Below, piece after piece: positions 43,327-51,260 of a stretch of DNA of 64,000 bases. The DNA comes from Collinsella ureilytica. Lineage in GTDB: Bacteria; Actinomycetota; Coriobacteriia; Coriobacteriales; Coriobacteriaceae. How positions within the stretch are numbered: position 1 is the first letter of the stretch; every line of letters begins with the position of its first letter. The notes beneath the pieces are model-generated. The model had not been told where the DNA came from. It saw only the letters and a program-made list of their open reading frames with translations, and made no database searches. The translations under genes were made by a program, and so were the position numbers. Where the stretch lies: contig NZ_JAIMFO010000006.1 of NCBI RefSeq assembly GCF_019795105.1, forward strand, positions 293,511-357,510, in the 5' to 3' direction.

Positions 43327-43907
43327 GGTCCCTCGCCCATAACGGTGGCAATCAAACGCCACGCGTTCTCGGCAAACTCATCTGCATGCGAGGCGGCTTC
43401 GCCCATCATCCACCAGCTCATCAAGAGGCGCACCACACCGCCAGCAGTAAACTCAACGGCAGCATTTGCAAAGCTCAAGGTGTCCGTTGGATCAATACGA
43501 TGGCGCTCGCGCAAAGTATCGGCAACGCCATCGCAAATGACGTTCATCATTGTGCCAATCATGGAGCTCCTCAAGATATTCTCTACAAGAGGCTCATTGG
43601 CAATAAGCGTGTCGGTTAAGCGATTGAGTATCAAGACGCACTCGCGCTTGAACTCCTCAGGATCTGAAGGTGCCTCGGAGCGGGCGGGGATGGTTTCGCC
43701 AAAATTAAGAACCTCAGCACGGAAGTTATCAATATAGAAGGCGAAGAAATCGTCCTTATCACGGAAGTGCTTGTAAAACGTTGTGCGACGAATCATGGCA
43801 GCATCGCACAGAGCCGCCACGCTAATCCCTTCGTAACGATTCTTGGAAAGCAGGTCGGTGAAGGCGTTGTTAAGGGCACGATAGGTTTTTTGAATACGTA
43901 GATCCAT
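43314..43907 (-). CDS. TetR-family transcriptional regulator
   Basis: A 197-residue protein with an N-terminal helix-turn-helix (about 20-50; ISVAALCDAAMIRRTTFYKHF) typical of TetR regulators, notably the AcrR/DhaS-like branch whose Y-K-H-F-x-D-K-D follows the recognition helix. The C-terminal ligand domain is of ordinary length; the ligand is unknown. AGGAGCG precedes the ATG. It is convergent with the NRAMP gene and divergent from LemA, and could control LemA through the roughly 230-base shared upstream region, where no clear palindrome is seen. Confidence 0.92.
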   Translation of the reverse strand: MDLRIQKTYRALNNAFTDLLSKNRYEGISVAALCDAAMIRRTTFYKHFRDKDDFFAFYIDNFRAEVLNFGETIPARSEAPSDPEEFKRECVLILNRLTDTLIANEPLVENILRSSMIGTMMNVICDGVADTLRERHRIDPTDTLSFANAAVEFTAGGVVRLLMSWWMMGEAASHADEFAENAWRLIATVMGEGPWIK

Positions 43908-44135
43908 AACGATCGCTCCTAAAACGTGTGTGGCTTGTCTATACGTTTAGTATCTCAAATCTGTATGGCTAGAGTAAAGTACGAATGTCCAATAGCATCA
44001 CAAATATTTGAACCTGTTGATTTGATAACAGTATCGTATCGCGTTCGCGTGGAAGAAGTGATTGCTCAGAGTGGGTATACTGGTGCTACATCCGTCTTCG
44101 ATACGCGAAGCGGCACGTAAGAGATTGGAAATACG

Positions 44136-44687
44136 ATGCCTTGGTTGCTTATCCTGATTGGCGTCATTGCTCTTATCGGAATTGGTATTGCTGGCATCTA
44201 TAACAAGATGGTCACGCTGCGAAACCGTGTGGATAACGCGTGGCAGTATATTGATGCGCAGCTGCAGCGCCGCAATGACCTCATTCCAAATTTGGTAGAG
44301 ACGGTTAAGGGCTATGCGGCACACGAGAGCGGAACGCTCGAGGCTGTGGTTCGTGCGCGCAATGCTGCGGTGAGTGCCAGCAGCCCTGAGGCAAAGATTG
44401 AAGCAGATAATGCCTTAACGGGTGCCTTGCATCAGTTGTTTGCCCTTGCTGAGTCCTATCCTGAGCTGAAGGCAAATCAGAACTTTGCGCAGCTGCAGTC
44501 CTCGCTTGAAGATACTGAGAACAAGGTTGTCTACGCGCGTCAGAGCTATAACGACTGCGTGCTCAATTACAACAACGCGATCCAGACCTTCCCAGCCAAT
44601 ATTTTTGCTGGCCTCTTCCAGTTTAAGGAGCGCTCTGGCTTTGAGGCTGCTGAGGCAGCTCGCACCGTTCCCACCGTTAAGTTTTAA
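44136..44687 (+). CDS. LemA family protein
   Basis: A 183-residue protein with one N-terminal transmembrane helix (4-24) and a helical-bundle domain. The family motifs are clear: YNKMVTLRNRVDNAWQYIDAQLQRR, RNDLIPNLVETVKGYAAHE and the late YNDCVLNYNNAIQTFPANI. LemA proteins sit in the membrane with the bundle probably outside; their role is unclear, with links to envelope stress and surface proteases. No htpX follows here. The ribosome-binding site is weak (GAGATTGGAAA). A GC-rich hairpin lies 62 bases after the stop. Confidence 0.95.
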   Translation: MPWLLILIGVIALIGIGIAGIYNKMVTLRNRVDNAWQYIDAQLQRRNDLIPNLVETVKGYAAHESGTLEAVVRARNAAVSASSPEAKIEADNALTGALHQLFALAESYPELKANQNFAQLQSSLEDTENKVVYARQSYNDCVLNYNNAIQTFPANIFAGLFQFKERSGFEAAEAARTVPTVKF

Positions 44688-44748
44688 GCTTAGGTGATGA
44701 GCCGAGTTTTGCTTGCGCACCGTGCATGTGTACGCGCATGAGAATGTG

Positions 44749-44772
44749 ATCCCGCGCGAATACGCGCGGGAT
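44749..44772 (+). terminator. GC-rich hairpin between lemA and tRNA-Ser
   Basis: A perfect 10-bp stem ATCCCGCGCG/CGCGCGGGAT with an AATA loop, followed by GTTATCATT. The T content after it is modest, so it may be a terminator for lemA or only a structural element 19 bases before the tRNA. Confidence 0.55.
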
Positions 44773-44791
44773 GTTATCATTACGTGTCGTC

Positions 44792-44881
44792 GGAGAGATG
44801 GCAGAGCGGTTGAATGCGGCGGTCTTGAAAACCGTTAGGCGCGCAAGCGTCTCGGGGGTTCGAATCCCCCTCTCTCCGCCA
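44792..44881 (+). tRNA. tRNA-Ser (UGA)
   Basis: A 90-base class II tRNA. Acceptor stem GGAGAGA pairs with TCTCTCC, the discriminator base is G, and CCA is encoded. The anticodon loop carries TGA between CGGTCT and AAACCG, and a long variable arm (AGGCGCGCAAGCGTCTC) confirms the serine type. The T arm has GGTTCGAATCC. Confidence 0.97.
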
Positions 44882-45221
44882 GTTTCTTGATCAATTGAAT
44901 GATGTTGTGTATGTCGTGCGCTGCATGGTGAGGATGCTGGGTGCGTGTGTGGGCTCCGGCTCGGCGCGCGTGTGTGCTCTCAGTTGGCAGTGCGTATTTG
45001 CTTTGGTTAGGGGCACACGCGAGCGTGTTCACGGCTGGGTTCGTGTTTACTTCGGTTAGGGGCGCACGTGAGCGCGTGTTTGCACCGTCGAGATCTCCTT
45101 GCGGAATCATGAGAGCACGCTTGCTCGTAGCCGCTTCGTCACTGTTGTTCCTTCTGACTTCAGGCAAGGCGTTCGCTGCGCATTTGTGGGAAAATCCTCA
45201 ACAGGCGAAGAGGAGTTTCAG
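44882..45221 (+). other. Intergenic region with direct repeats before the tadA fusion gene
   Basis: GGTTAGGGGCACACGCGAGC (from 45005) and GGTTAGGGGCGCACGTGAGC (from 45054) are near-identical 25-27-bp segments spaced 49 bp apart. A frame at 45108 would encode a signal-peptide-like start, but it overlaps the tadA start and lacks a good ribosome-binding site, so I do not call it. Confidence 0.5.
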
Positions 45222-47363
45222 ATGGGCAGGCTTACCACAGACGAGCATTTCATGAGAGAGGCTCTTGTTGAGGCTCGCCTTGCTGCTGCTGAAGGAGAGG
45301 TTCCCGTCGGCGCGGTGGTGGTTGCGGGTGGCTCCATTGTGGCGCGCGGCCATAATACGCGCGAGCAGGATGCTGATCCTTCGGCTCATGCTGAGTTTTC
45401 TGCCCTCATTGCTGCTGCTCATACCCTGGGAAGGTGGCGGCTTGAAGACTGTACGGTGTATGTGACGCTCGAGCCATGTCCCATGTGTGCAGGCCTGATG
45501 CTGAACGCGCGTGTGGGAAGGTGTGTGTTTGGAGCGGCGGATCCAAAGGCTGGAGCCACGGGCTCTCTACTTAAGCTGCACCACGACCCACGCTTAAATC
45601 ATCACTTTGAGGTTTCCGGCGGGGTATTAGGCAATGAGTGTGCCCAAGAGCTGCAGGCTTTTTTTACTGAGCGCCGACGTGGTCGTGCGAGTGTGTCATT
45701 GGGAGACCGCGCTCACGATGCGGCTCAAGCGGGTGCATCTTGTGCTTGTGCGTCTCAAGTCGATGTGTTGCAGGCTGGCGTAGCTCAGGGCGGCTCGTCC
45801 TCTGGTGACGCGTTGCAAGCTGATGCATCCCAGGTCGATGCTCCTCAAGCCGCTGCAACTCGGGACGGCTCTTCCTATGATGCTGCGATGCAGACTGATG
45901 CATTCCAGGTTGGTGCAGCTCGAGTCAGCTCGTCTTATGGAGATGCTCCTCACGCCAGTACGTCCCAAGTTTGCGCACTGCAGAACGGTGCGTCGCAAGC
46001 TGCTCAGCAGGTAGGTGCTGGCTTGCGTGTTCTTATTGCACCTGACTCCTTTAAGGGCTCGGCCACGAGTTATCAGGCTGGCGCGTGGATTGCCGCAGGT
46101 GTGCGTCGTGTAGCGCCCGCAGCTGAGCTCGTCTCGTTGCATCTGGCAGATGGCGGAGAGGGCACGGTTGATGCCCTGTCGTCAGCGTTTGCGGGAGACC
46201 TCCACACGTGCACGGTGAACGATCCGTTGAGCAGGCCAATTCAAGCGCGCTATCTGCTTTCTGGTGAGGTTGCTGTTATTGAGTCTGCTTCTGCTGCAGG
46301 TTTTTGTATGACTGACGGCAGTGATGAACAAGCTCGTCGAGCCTCGTCATATGGGGTTGGTGAGCTGTTGCGCGCAGCAATTACCGCAGGCGCGAAAACG
46401 GTGTATGTGGGTCTCGGTGGTACATGCACAAATGATTGCGGATCTGGCTTGCTGCAGGCTTTAGGAGCGCACATTTTGAATGTAGAAGGCAGGCCGATTA
46501 CACCGGGCTTAGCTGGTCTCGCTGAGGCTGCGTCGGTTGATTTACAACCAGCGTTAGAGGCAGTGTCTGGGGTACGTATCCTCGCTTTGAGTGACGTGAA
46601 CAATCCCTTAGTAGGAGCGCGGGGTGCGCTCGCGGTCTTTGGACCTCAAAAAGGGTTAAAAGATCCAGCATCTCATGATGCAACGTTTATTCGTTTTGCT
46701 CAGCTGTTGGATGCTGCTCGTCAAGGCGGTGCATGTGCAAACCTCGCAGATGAGAGTGATGCTGCATGCAAGGTAGATGCGCATGCTGGTGGCAGCGAGG
46801 GTGCGAGCACGCTCGATCGCGAGGCACAAGACGATGTGCATGAAGCATCTGCGGATATGACCCAAGCGTTTACGCGCGACGGTAATCTACCCCGCCATAC
46901 GAACGCCAATATTTATGCACAGCCTCGTAAACCCAGAACGTTTCGCGCCGTAGCTGCAGTACCGGGAGCTGGGGCAGCCGGAGGTCTAGGAGCTGCCTTG
47001 CTCGCGTTGGGTGGCGAGATCGTCTTTGGTGCAGATGCGGTACTTGATGCTTTGCAGTTTGATGAGGTATGCAGAGCAGCCGATCTCGTTATTACGGGTG
47101 AGGGGCATATCGACGATCAAACAAAATCAGGAAAAGCAGTGCTTGCTTTAGCTCATCGGGCACAAAAGCTGGGGCGACCGGTTATTGCTCTGGTGGGAGG
47201 GCGTGCCCAGGAGCTTGGATCTGTGTATGCGGCCGGCGTTGGACTTGTGCTGCCCGTGCTTCTCGAACCTATGGATTTGCGTACTGCCATGCAAGAAGAT
47301 GCCGTGCGAACAAACCTGATCTGCGCTGGAGAAACAGCAATGAAAGCATTCCTGCTGCGCTGA
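45222..47363 (+). CDS. Fusion of tRNA adenosine deaminase and glycerate kinase
   Basis: ATG 45222 has AGAGGAG 7 bases upstream. Residues 1 to about 155 are a full TadA, with zinc/proton-relay motif HAE (56-58) and PCPMC (85-89); it should convert A34 of tRNA-Arg(ACG) to inosine. Residues 268-713 are a glycerate kinase of the GarK/GlxK type (LIAPDSFKGSATS, DGGEGT, PGAGAAGGLG, TGEGHIDDQT). Between them is a 110-residue linker of 25-residue repeats (ASQVD at 177, 202 and a variant at 227). A further roughly 75-residue polar insert lies inside the kinase before PGAGAAGG. The whole frame is open with no internal stop. The two activities have no known link, so co-expression of a fused house-keeping and sugar-acid enzyme is unexplained. 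Confidence 0.9.
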   Translation: MGRLTTDEHFMREALVEARLAAAEGEVPVGAVVVAGGSIVARGHNTREQDADPSAHAEFSALIAAAHTLGRWRLEDCTVYVTLEPCPMCAGLMLNARVGRCVFGAADPKAGATGSLLKLHHDPRLNHHFEVSGGVLGNECAQELQAFFTERRRGRASVSLGDRAHDAAQAGASCACASQVDVLQAGVAQGGSSSGDALQADASQVDAPQAAATRDGSSYDAAMQTDAFQVGAARVSSSYGDAPHASTSQVCALQNGASQAAQQVGAGLRVLIAPDSFKGSATSYQAGAWIAAGVRRVAPAAELVSLHLADGGEGTVDALSSAFAGDLHTCTVNDPLSRPIQARYLLSGEVAVIESASAAGFCMTDGSDEQARRASSYGVGELLRAAITAGAKTVYVGLGGTCTNDCGSGLLQALGAHILNVEGRPITPGLAGLAEAASVDLQPALEAVSGVRILALSDVNNPLVGARGALAVFGPQKGLKDPASHDATFIRFAQLLDAARQGGACANLADESDAACKVDAHAGGSEGASTLDREAQDDVHEASADMTQAFTRDGNLPRHTNANIYAQPRKPRTFRAVAAVPGAGAAGGLGAALLALGGEIVFGADAVLDALQFDEVCRAADLVITGEGHIDDQTKSGKAVLALAHRAQKLGRPVIALVGGRAQELGSVYAAGVGLVLPVLLEPMDLRTAMQEDAVRTNLICAGETAMKAFLLR
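45747..46014. repeat. 75-bp degenerate coding repeats in the fusion linker
   Basis: The linker DNA repeats with a 75-bp period. Units begin near 45750, 45825 and 45900 with variants of GC(T/A)(T/C)C-CAGGTC/AGTCGATG, and a shortened unit follows. Each encodes the pattern A-S-Q-V-D, a Gln/Ala part, then D/G-G-S-S. Confidence 0.7.
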
Positions 47364-47661
47364 GCTTGATGAATTGTGTTCGATAGCACGGTTGATAAGG
47401 CTTGCGGCTTACAAAGGCAAAGCATCTTATGGAGTTCGTGGGGTGGCCATGAGCGAGCACAGAGCAAAGCGCCGGTAGAGCGGGCATGCTTCTTTGGGCT
47501 TTTTCAAAAAATGCACTTGTAGGCGCTAGGCTACACGCTTGCCGGGCTTCTGATACCGTTCACCTCATTTTCCCAATCTCATCTAACAGGTATTATATAT
47601 TAGGTATCTTATATAGGTGGAAGTGGTATTAATTAGTATGCATCCCATCTAGGAGATACGT
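47364..47661 (+). other. Upstream region of the PTS/deglycase operon
   Basis: About 298 bases without a gene. The last 80 are strongly AT-rich (TATTATATATTAGG, TATCTTATATAGG) and carry the promoter and probable regulator sites described separately. No other element is recognised. Confidence 0.6.
47589..47640 (+). promoter_or_regulatory. Promoter/operator region of the PTS operon
   Basis: This AT-rich segment contains GGTATTATATATTAGG (from 47589) and AGTGGTATTAATTAGTATG (from 47622). The core AGTGGTATTA recurs, on the minus strand, in front of the facing regulatory operon (54337-54346). Shared sites suggest a common GntR-type regulator, which is inferred. Confidence 0.5.
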
Positions 47662-48780
47662 ATGAGAATGCTCGACTACGTGATGCTTACGCAAGATCGT
47701 CTCAGACAAAACGTTGAGCATGCACATCAGTTGGTAGAAGCATTGGTTGGGGTTGTCTCATGCACTCCATGTAGTGCGCTTCGCTTGGTGGCATCAGGTT
47801 CGTCCCGGCACGCGGCACTTTGTGCTCGGCATTTCATGGAGGATATGCTGGGCAAGCAAGTGCTTGTAGTTACCCCTGAAGCATTCATTACACATGAGCA
47901 TCAATTTCCAACTGATGCATATACCCTCGTAATTTCGCAAAGCGGATTTTCAACCAATAGCATTGCCGCCCTCGACTTCATGCGTTCACGTGGCGAAAGC
48001 CCATGTGTCTTAACTGCGAATGCAGCAGCGCCTATCACTCAGCATGCTGATGCAGTGTTTGATTTTGGAGTAGGGGCTGAGTCTGTCGATTTCGTTACGA
48101 TGGGCGTTCAAGCGCTCATGGTATTTCTCATGCTATTTGCGCTGTTCTTAGGACACAAAAGTCGATTAATTACCGGGCAGCGCATGGAGCGTGAGCTCAA
48201 GAATCTCCGCGAAGTTATAGATGGATATAGCAGTGCCGTACTTGCAAGCAAACAGTTTGCACAGGATGAAAGGCTTGGAATAGCACGGCACGCTCCAGTT
48301 TGCTTTATAGGAAATGGGTCTTGCTATGGCGTTGCACAGGAAGGCGCGCTTAAGTTTAACGAGTGCCTAAAAACTCCTTCCATGTATTTTGAAGGAGAGG
48401 AGTTTGTGCACGGGCCGCATATGCAACTGACGCCTGACAGCCTGATTTTCATCATGGATGACCCAGAGGGCTCACCTCGTCTTGCAAGTCTGCACAACAT
48501 GTTTCTCCAGATTACGTCAAGCGCATATTTTATTACAGGCCATCCAAGTGGCGGTAGTTGTGAGCTCGCTGTTCCTGCAGTTCCTAATCCGCACATGGCG
48601 GCGATTCCCAGTCTTGCAGCAATTCAATACCTAGCGGCGCAAAAAATGGAGGAGCTCGAGCGCCGGGAGATGCATCCCTATGTCCGAGCTTTAAGAGAGG
48701 AGATTGGTTCAAAAGCACACGGTTACGATGAAGCGATTAACAAGCTGGAGCAAGCTGCTCGCGTGGAGTTCGGGATGTAA
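47662..48780 (+). CDS. GlmS-like SIS-domain sugar isomerase/deglycase
   Basis: A 372-residue protein of two SIS domains, resembling the isomerase half of glucosamine-6-phosphate synthase without the glutaminase part. Sugar-phosphate-binding motifs are ASGSSRHAAL (about 35-45), VISQSGFSTNS (about 92-103) and FIGNGSCYGVAQEGALKF (second domain), with HGPHMQL following. In known PTS operons for glucoselysine and fructoselysine two such SIS enzymes cleave the phosphorylated Amadori product to amino acid and glucose-6-phosphate. Its place as first gene before a FrlB-like gene and PTS subunits supports that role. GGAG lies 7-8 bases upstream of the ATG. An amino-sugar isomerase is the main alternative. 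Confidence 0.82.
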   Translation: MRMLDYVMLTQDRLRQNVEHAHQLVEALVGVVSCTPCSALRLVASGSSRHAALCARHFMEDMLGKQVLVVTPEAFITHEHQFPTDAYTLVISQSGFSTNSIAALDFMRSRGESPCVLTANAAAPITQHADAVFDFGVGAESVDFVTMGVQALMVFLMLFALFLGHKSRLITGQRMERELKNLREVIDGYSSAVLASKQFAQDERLGIARHAPVCFIGNGSCYGVAQEGALKFNECLKTPSMYFEGEEFVHGPHMQLTPDSLIFIMDDPEGSPRLASLHNMFLQITSSAYFITGHPSGGSCELAVPAVPNPHMAAIPSLAAIQYLAAQKMEELERREMHPYVRALREEIGSKAHGYDEAINKLEQAARVEFGM

Positions 48781-48871
48781 CTGTGCTTAAGACTCCGCCT
48801 TATTCAGCTCAAGTGTAATGACCAAGCAATTATTCAAGAAATAAGGCCGACTTACGAGGAAAGGAGAGTTC

Positions 48872-49933
48872 ATGTCCGAACCTGAAAAGATTGAGATTAT
48901 GCATTTTGATCAAGAGGGCTATTTGGAGGATGGTAGAGCGCTGTACGAAGCAGGCAAACAAATGGCTCAGCTTGCCGATTCAGTTGCCGATGTAGGCTAT
49001 GACGCCATTTTCCTCATGGGCGTTGGTGGCACCTGGGATGAGTTGATGCAACTCGAGTATCTCATGAATAAATTTGGAGATCGTGACCTTGAGGTTCATC
49101 TCATACATGCTGCAGAGTGGAATGTGCTTGGACATAAGCGTATGACTGAGCGCTCAGTGGTTCTTACTGCTTCCGAATCTGGTACAACACCTGAAATACT
49201 AACTGCGTGCAAAGCTATGAAAGCCAAAGGAATACGTGTCATTGCTATGACAGATCCTGCGGGAGCCATTGGGAATATTGTTGGCGCGAGGAACTGTATC
49301 AAAATGGCGTCCGACCATGGAGCTGGTGGTTGTGAGAAGGGCTACTACCTTGCGGACTGTTTTGGGCTGCGTCTCCTTAATCGCCGTGGATGCTTTCCGA
49401 AATGGGAGCTTTTTCTAGAGCAGACTCAGGATATCTGGAAAGATATGCTGGATATACGCAAGAAATTTGAGCCTCGAGCTGAAGAGCTTGCGAAAAAATA
49501 TGCGCTTGCGCCCTACACCATGTTTATTGGATCGGGAGCCCTTTGGGGAGAAACAATCCTCTACTCGATGTGCATCCTAGAAGAGATGCAGTGGAAGCGT
49601 ACGCGATACATTACATCGCACGATTTTTTCCACGGAACTCTGGAGCTTGTTGAGCCGGGCGTTCCCGTGTTTCTATTTAAGGGCGAGGACGAATGCCGCC
49701 AGCTTGATAATCGTGTTGAGGCATTTTTGAGAAGCGGTGTAACTGGCAATAGCGATTACGAAATTATTGATACCGCAGAATTTGCTATTCCTGGCCTCGA
49801 CCCGGATTTTAGAGTGATTGTCTCACCGTGGATTCTTTCAGTTTGCATCACTGACCGTCTCTCACGTCACTATGAGCTGGTAACCAAGCACAATCTGAAA
49901 TATCGCCGCTACTATCACCAGTTTGATTATTAA
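48872..49933 (+). CDS. FrlB-like SIS deglycase
   Basis: A 353-residue SIS-domain protein. The C-terminal pattern HGTLELVEPGVPVFLF, KGEDECR and the final RRYYHQFDY closely follows fructoselysine-6-phosphate deglycase FrlB as I recall it. Other motifs are LMGVGGTWDEL, TASESGTTPEI and FIGSGALWGET. It should split a 6-phosphorylated glycated amine or amino acid made by the PTS. AGGAAAGGAGAG precedes the ATG, and 91 non-coding bases separate it from the first SIS gene. Two SIS deglycases in one PTS operon match the Salmonella gfr arrangement. Confidence 0.82.
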   Translation: MSEPEKIEIMHFDQEGYLEDGRALYEAGKQMAQLADSVADVGYDAIFLMGVGGTWDELMQLEYLMNKFGDRDLEVHLIHAAEWNVLGHKRMTERSVVLTASESGTTPEILTACKAMKAKGIRVIAMTDPAGAIGNIVGARNCIKMASDHGAGGCEKGYYLADCFGLRLLNRRGCFPKWELFLEQTQDIWKDMLDIRKKFEPRAEELAKKYALAPYTMFIGSGALWGETILYSMCILEEMQWKRTRYITSHDFFHGTLELVEPGVPVFLFKGEDECRQLDNRVEAFLRSGVTGNSDYEIIDTAEFAIPGLDPDFRVIVSPWILSVCITDRLSRHYELVTKHNLKYRRYYHQFDY

Positions 49934-49961
49934 TACATGATTCGCGGATTAGGAGAAGCGC

Positions 49962-50432
49962 ATGATTCAGCTACTGAGAGTTGACCATCGATTGCTCCAC
50001 GGCCAGGTGGCTGTATCGTGGGTGCAGGGTCTAAATTCAAATTGTGTATTCTGTGTCGGTGACAAGATTGCTAATGATTCTGTTTGGAAGACCACGCTGA
50101 AACTTGGTAAACCCGCAGGTTGCAAACTGGTAATCAAAGATATGCAGCATGCAATTGAAGCAATAAATAGTGGCGTAACTGATAAATACCGCATGATCAT
50201 TAGCGTTCAAACCATTGCTGAGGCTAAGCAGCTTGTTGAAGGCTGCCCTCAAATTAAGAGCATCAACTTAGGCAATACAAAAGCGAGCCCGACTACAAAG
50301 GAGGTAGCGCGCCAAATCTATCTAGAGCCTGAGGAGTTCGACATGATTCGCGAGCTGATCGACAAAGGTGTGGAAGTTGAGGTGAGGGCGCTTGCGGATG
50401 ATCCAAAGATAGATGCGCGGTCATTTTTGTAG
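49962..50432 (+). CDS. Mannose-family PTS IIB subunit
   Basis: A 156-residue cytoplasmic phosphocarrier. The phosphorylated histidine is in RVDHRLLHGQVAVSW (about His15), the family signature. The rest of the domain, including INLGNTKASPTTK, is complete. It takes phosphate from a IIA domain and gives it to the incoming sugar. No IIA gene is found in this operon, so a IIA from another locus must serve. AGGAGAAGC lies before the ATG, 28 bases after the deglycase. Confidence 0.95.
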   Translation: MIQLLRVDHRLLHGQVAVSWVQGLNSNCVFCVGDKIANDSVWKTTLKLGKPAGCKLVIKDMQHAIEAINSGVTDKYRMIISVQTIAEAKQLVEGCPQIKSINLGNTKASPTTKEVARQIYLEPEEFDMIRELIDKGVEVEVRALADDPKIDARSFL

Positions 50433-50474
50433 CGAGAGCGTATGAACTGAGGAATTATTTAGATTGGAGGAGCT

Positions 50475-51260
50475 ATGCTTGTGCAGTCCATCTTGGTTGG
50501 CTTAATAGCCGCCTTTGGTGCGCTGGATTATCAACTTGGCACGCTTTATGCTTTCCGACCTATTGTGCTATGTCCGTTGGTCGGCATTGCGCTGGGAAAT
50601 ATTCAAACAGGATTGGCGGTAGGAGCTAGTCTTGAGCTGCTCTTTATGGGTTCAATTTCTATCGGAGCATATGTCCCACCAAATGAGACGATAGGTGGCG
50701 TTCTTGCCTGTGCATTCGCTATTTCACTTGGTGAAAGTACTGAGACGGCGATAGCGCTTGCAATGCCCATCGCAGTTCTGTCGCTCTCGCTGAAAAATAT
50801 CTTGCGTGCGCTCGATCCATTCTTTGTAGATCTTGCTGATCGCTTTGCAGCAGAGGGGAACCTGAAAGGCGTGTACGCGATTCACTTCTTACTTGGAAAT
50901 ATGCTCGGGTGCGTTTTGTATTTTATCCTTTGCTCAACAGCTTTTTATATGGGTGTCGATGCGGTAAAGGGTCTGTTGGATTTAGTGCCACAGTTCGTAA
51001 TCGATGGATTCGGAGTTGCAGCTAATATTTTGCCTGCTATGGGATTTGCGATGCTTGGTCGCCTCGTTCTCTCTAAGCAAGTGATGCCATACTTTTTCTT
51101 GGGCTTCCTCATTACATCGTATGCCGGTATCCCTGTTCTTGGTGTAGCGATAGCCGCAATCATTATTGCTGTTGTTAAGTTCGATCTTCTCAATAGTGGC
51201 AGCAGTGCACAGCCTGCCCTTAGCGTGGAAGGAGCTGCTGACGATGACGACGATTTCTAA
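50475..51260 (+). CDS. Mannose-family PTS IIC subunit
   Basis: A 261-residue membrane protein with the IIC(Man) hallmarks: RPIVLCPLVGIALGNIQTGLAVGASLELLFMG near the N-terminus and about seven hydrophobic helices. With IID it forms the substrate channel. The C-terminus is a short acidic tail (DDDDF). TGGAGGAGC directly precedes the ATG. Its end overlaps the IID start by 17 bases. Specificity cannot be read; the neighbouring deglycases suggest glycated amino acids. Confidence 0.94.
   Translation: MLVQSILVGLIAAFGALDYQLGTLYAFRPIVLCPLVGIALGNIQTGLAVGASLELLFMGSISIGAYVPPNETIGGVLACAFAISLGESTETAIALAMPIAVLSLSLKNILRALDPFFVDLADRFAAEGNLKGVYAIHFLLGNMLGCVLYFILCSTAFYMGVDAVKGLLDLVPQFVIDGFGVAANILPAMGFAMLGRLVLSKQVMPYFFLGFLITSYAGIPVLGVAIAAIIIAVVKFDLLNSGSSAQPALSVEGAADDDDDF

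Noticed and set aside
44941-45255. Frame with a signal-peptide-like segment (from ATG 45108)
   Set aside because: It overlaps the well-supported tadA start, lacks a good ribosome-binding site and lies across direct repeats; probably chance.
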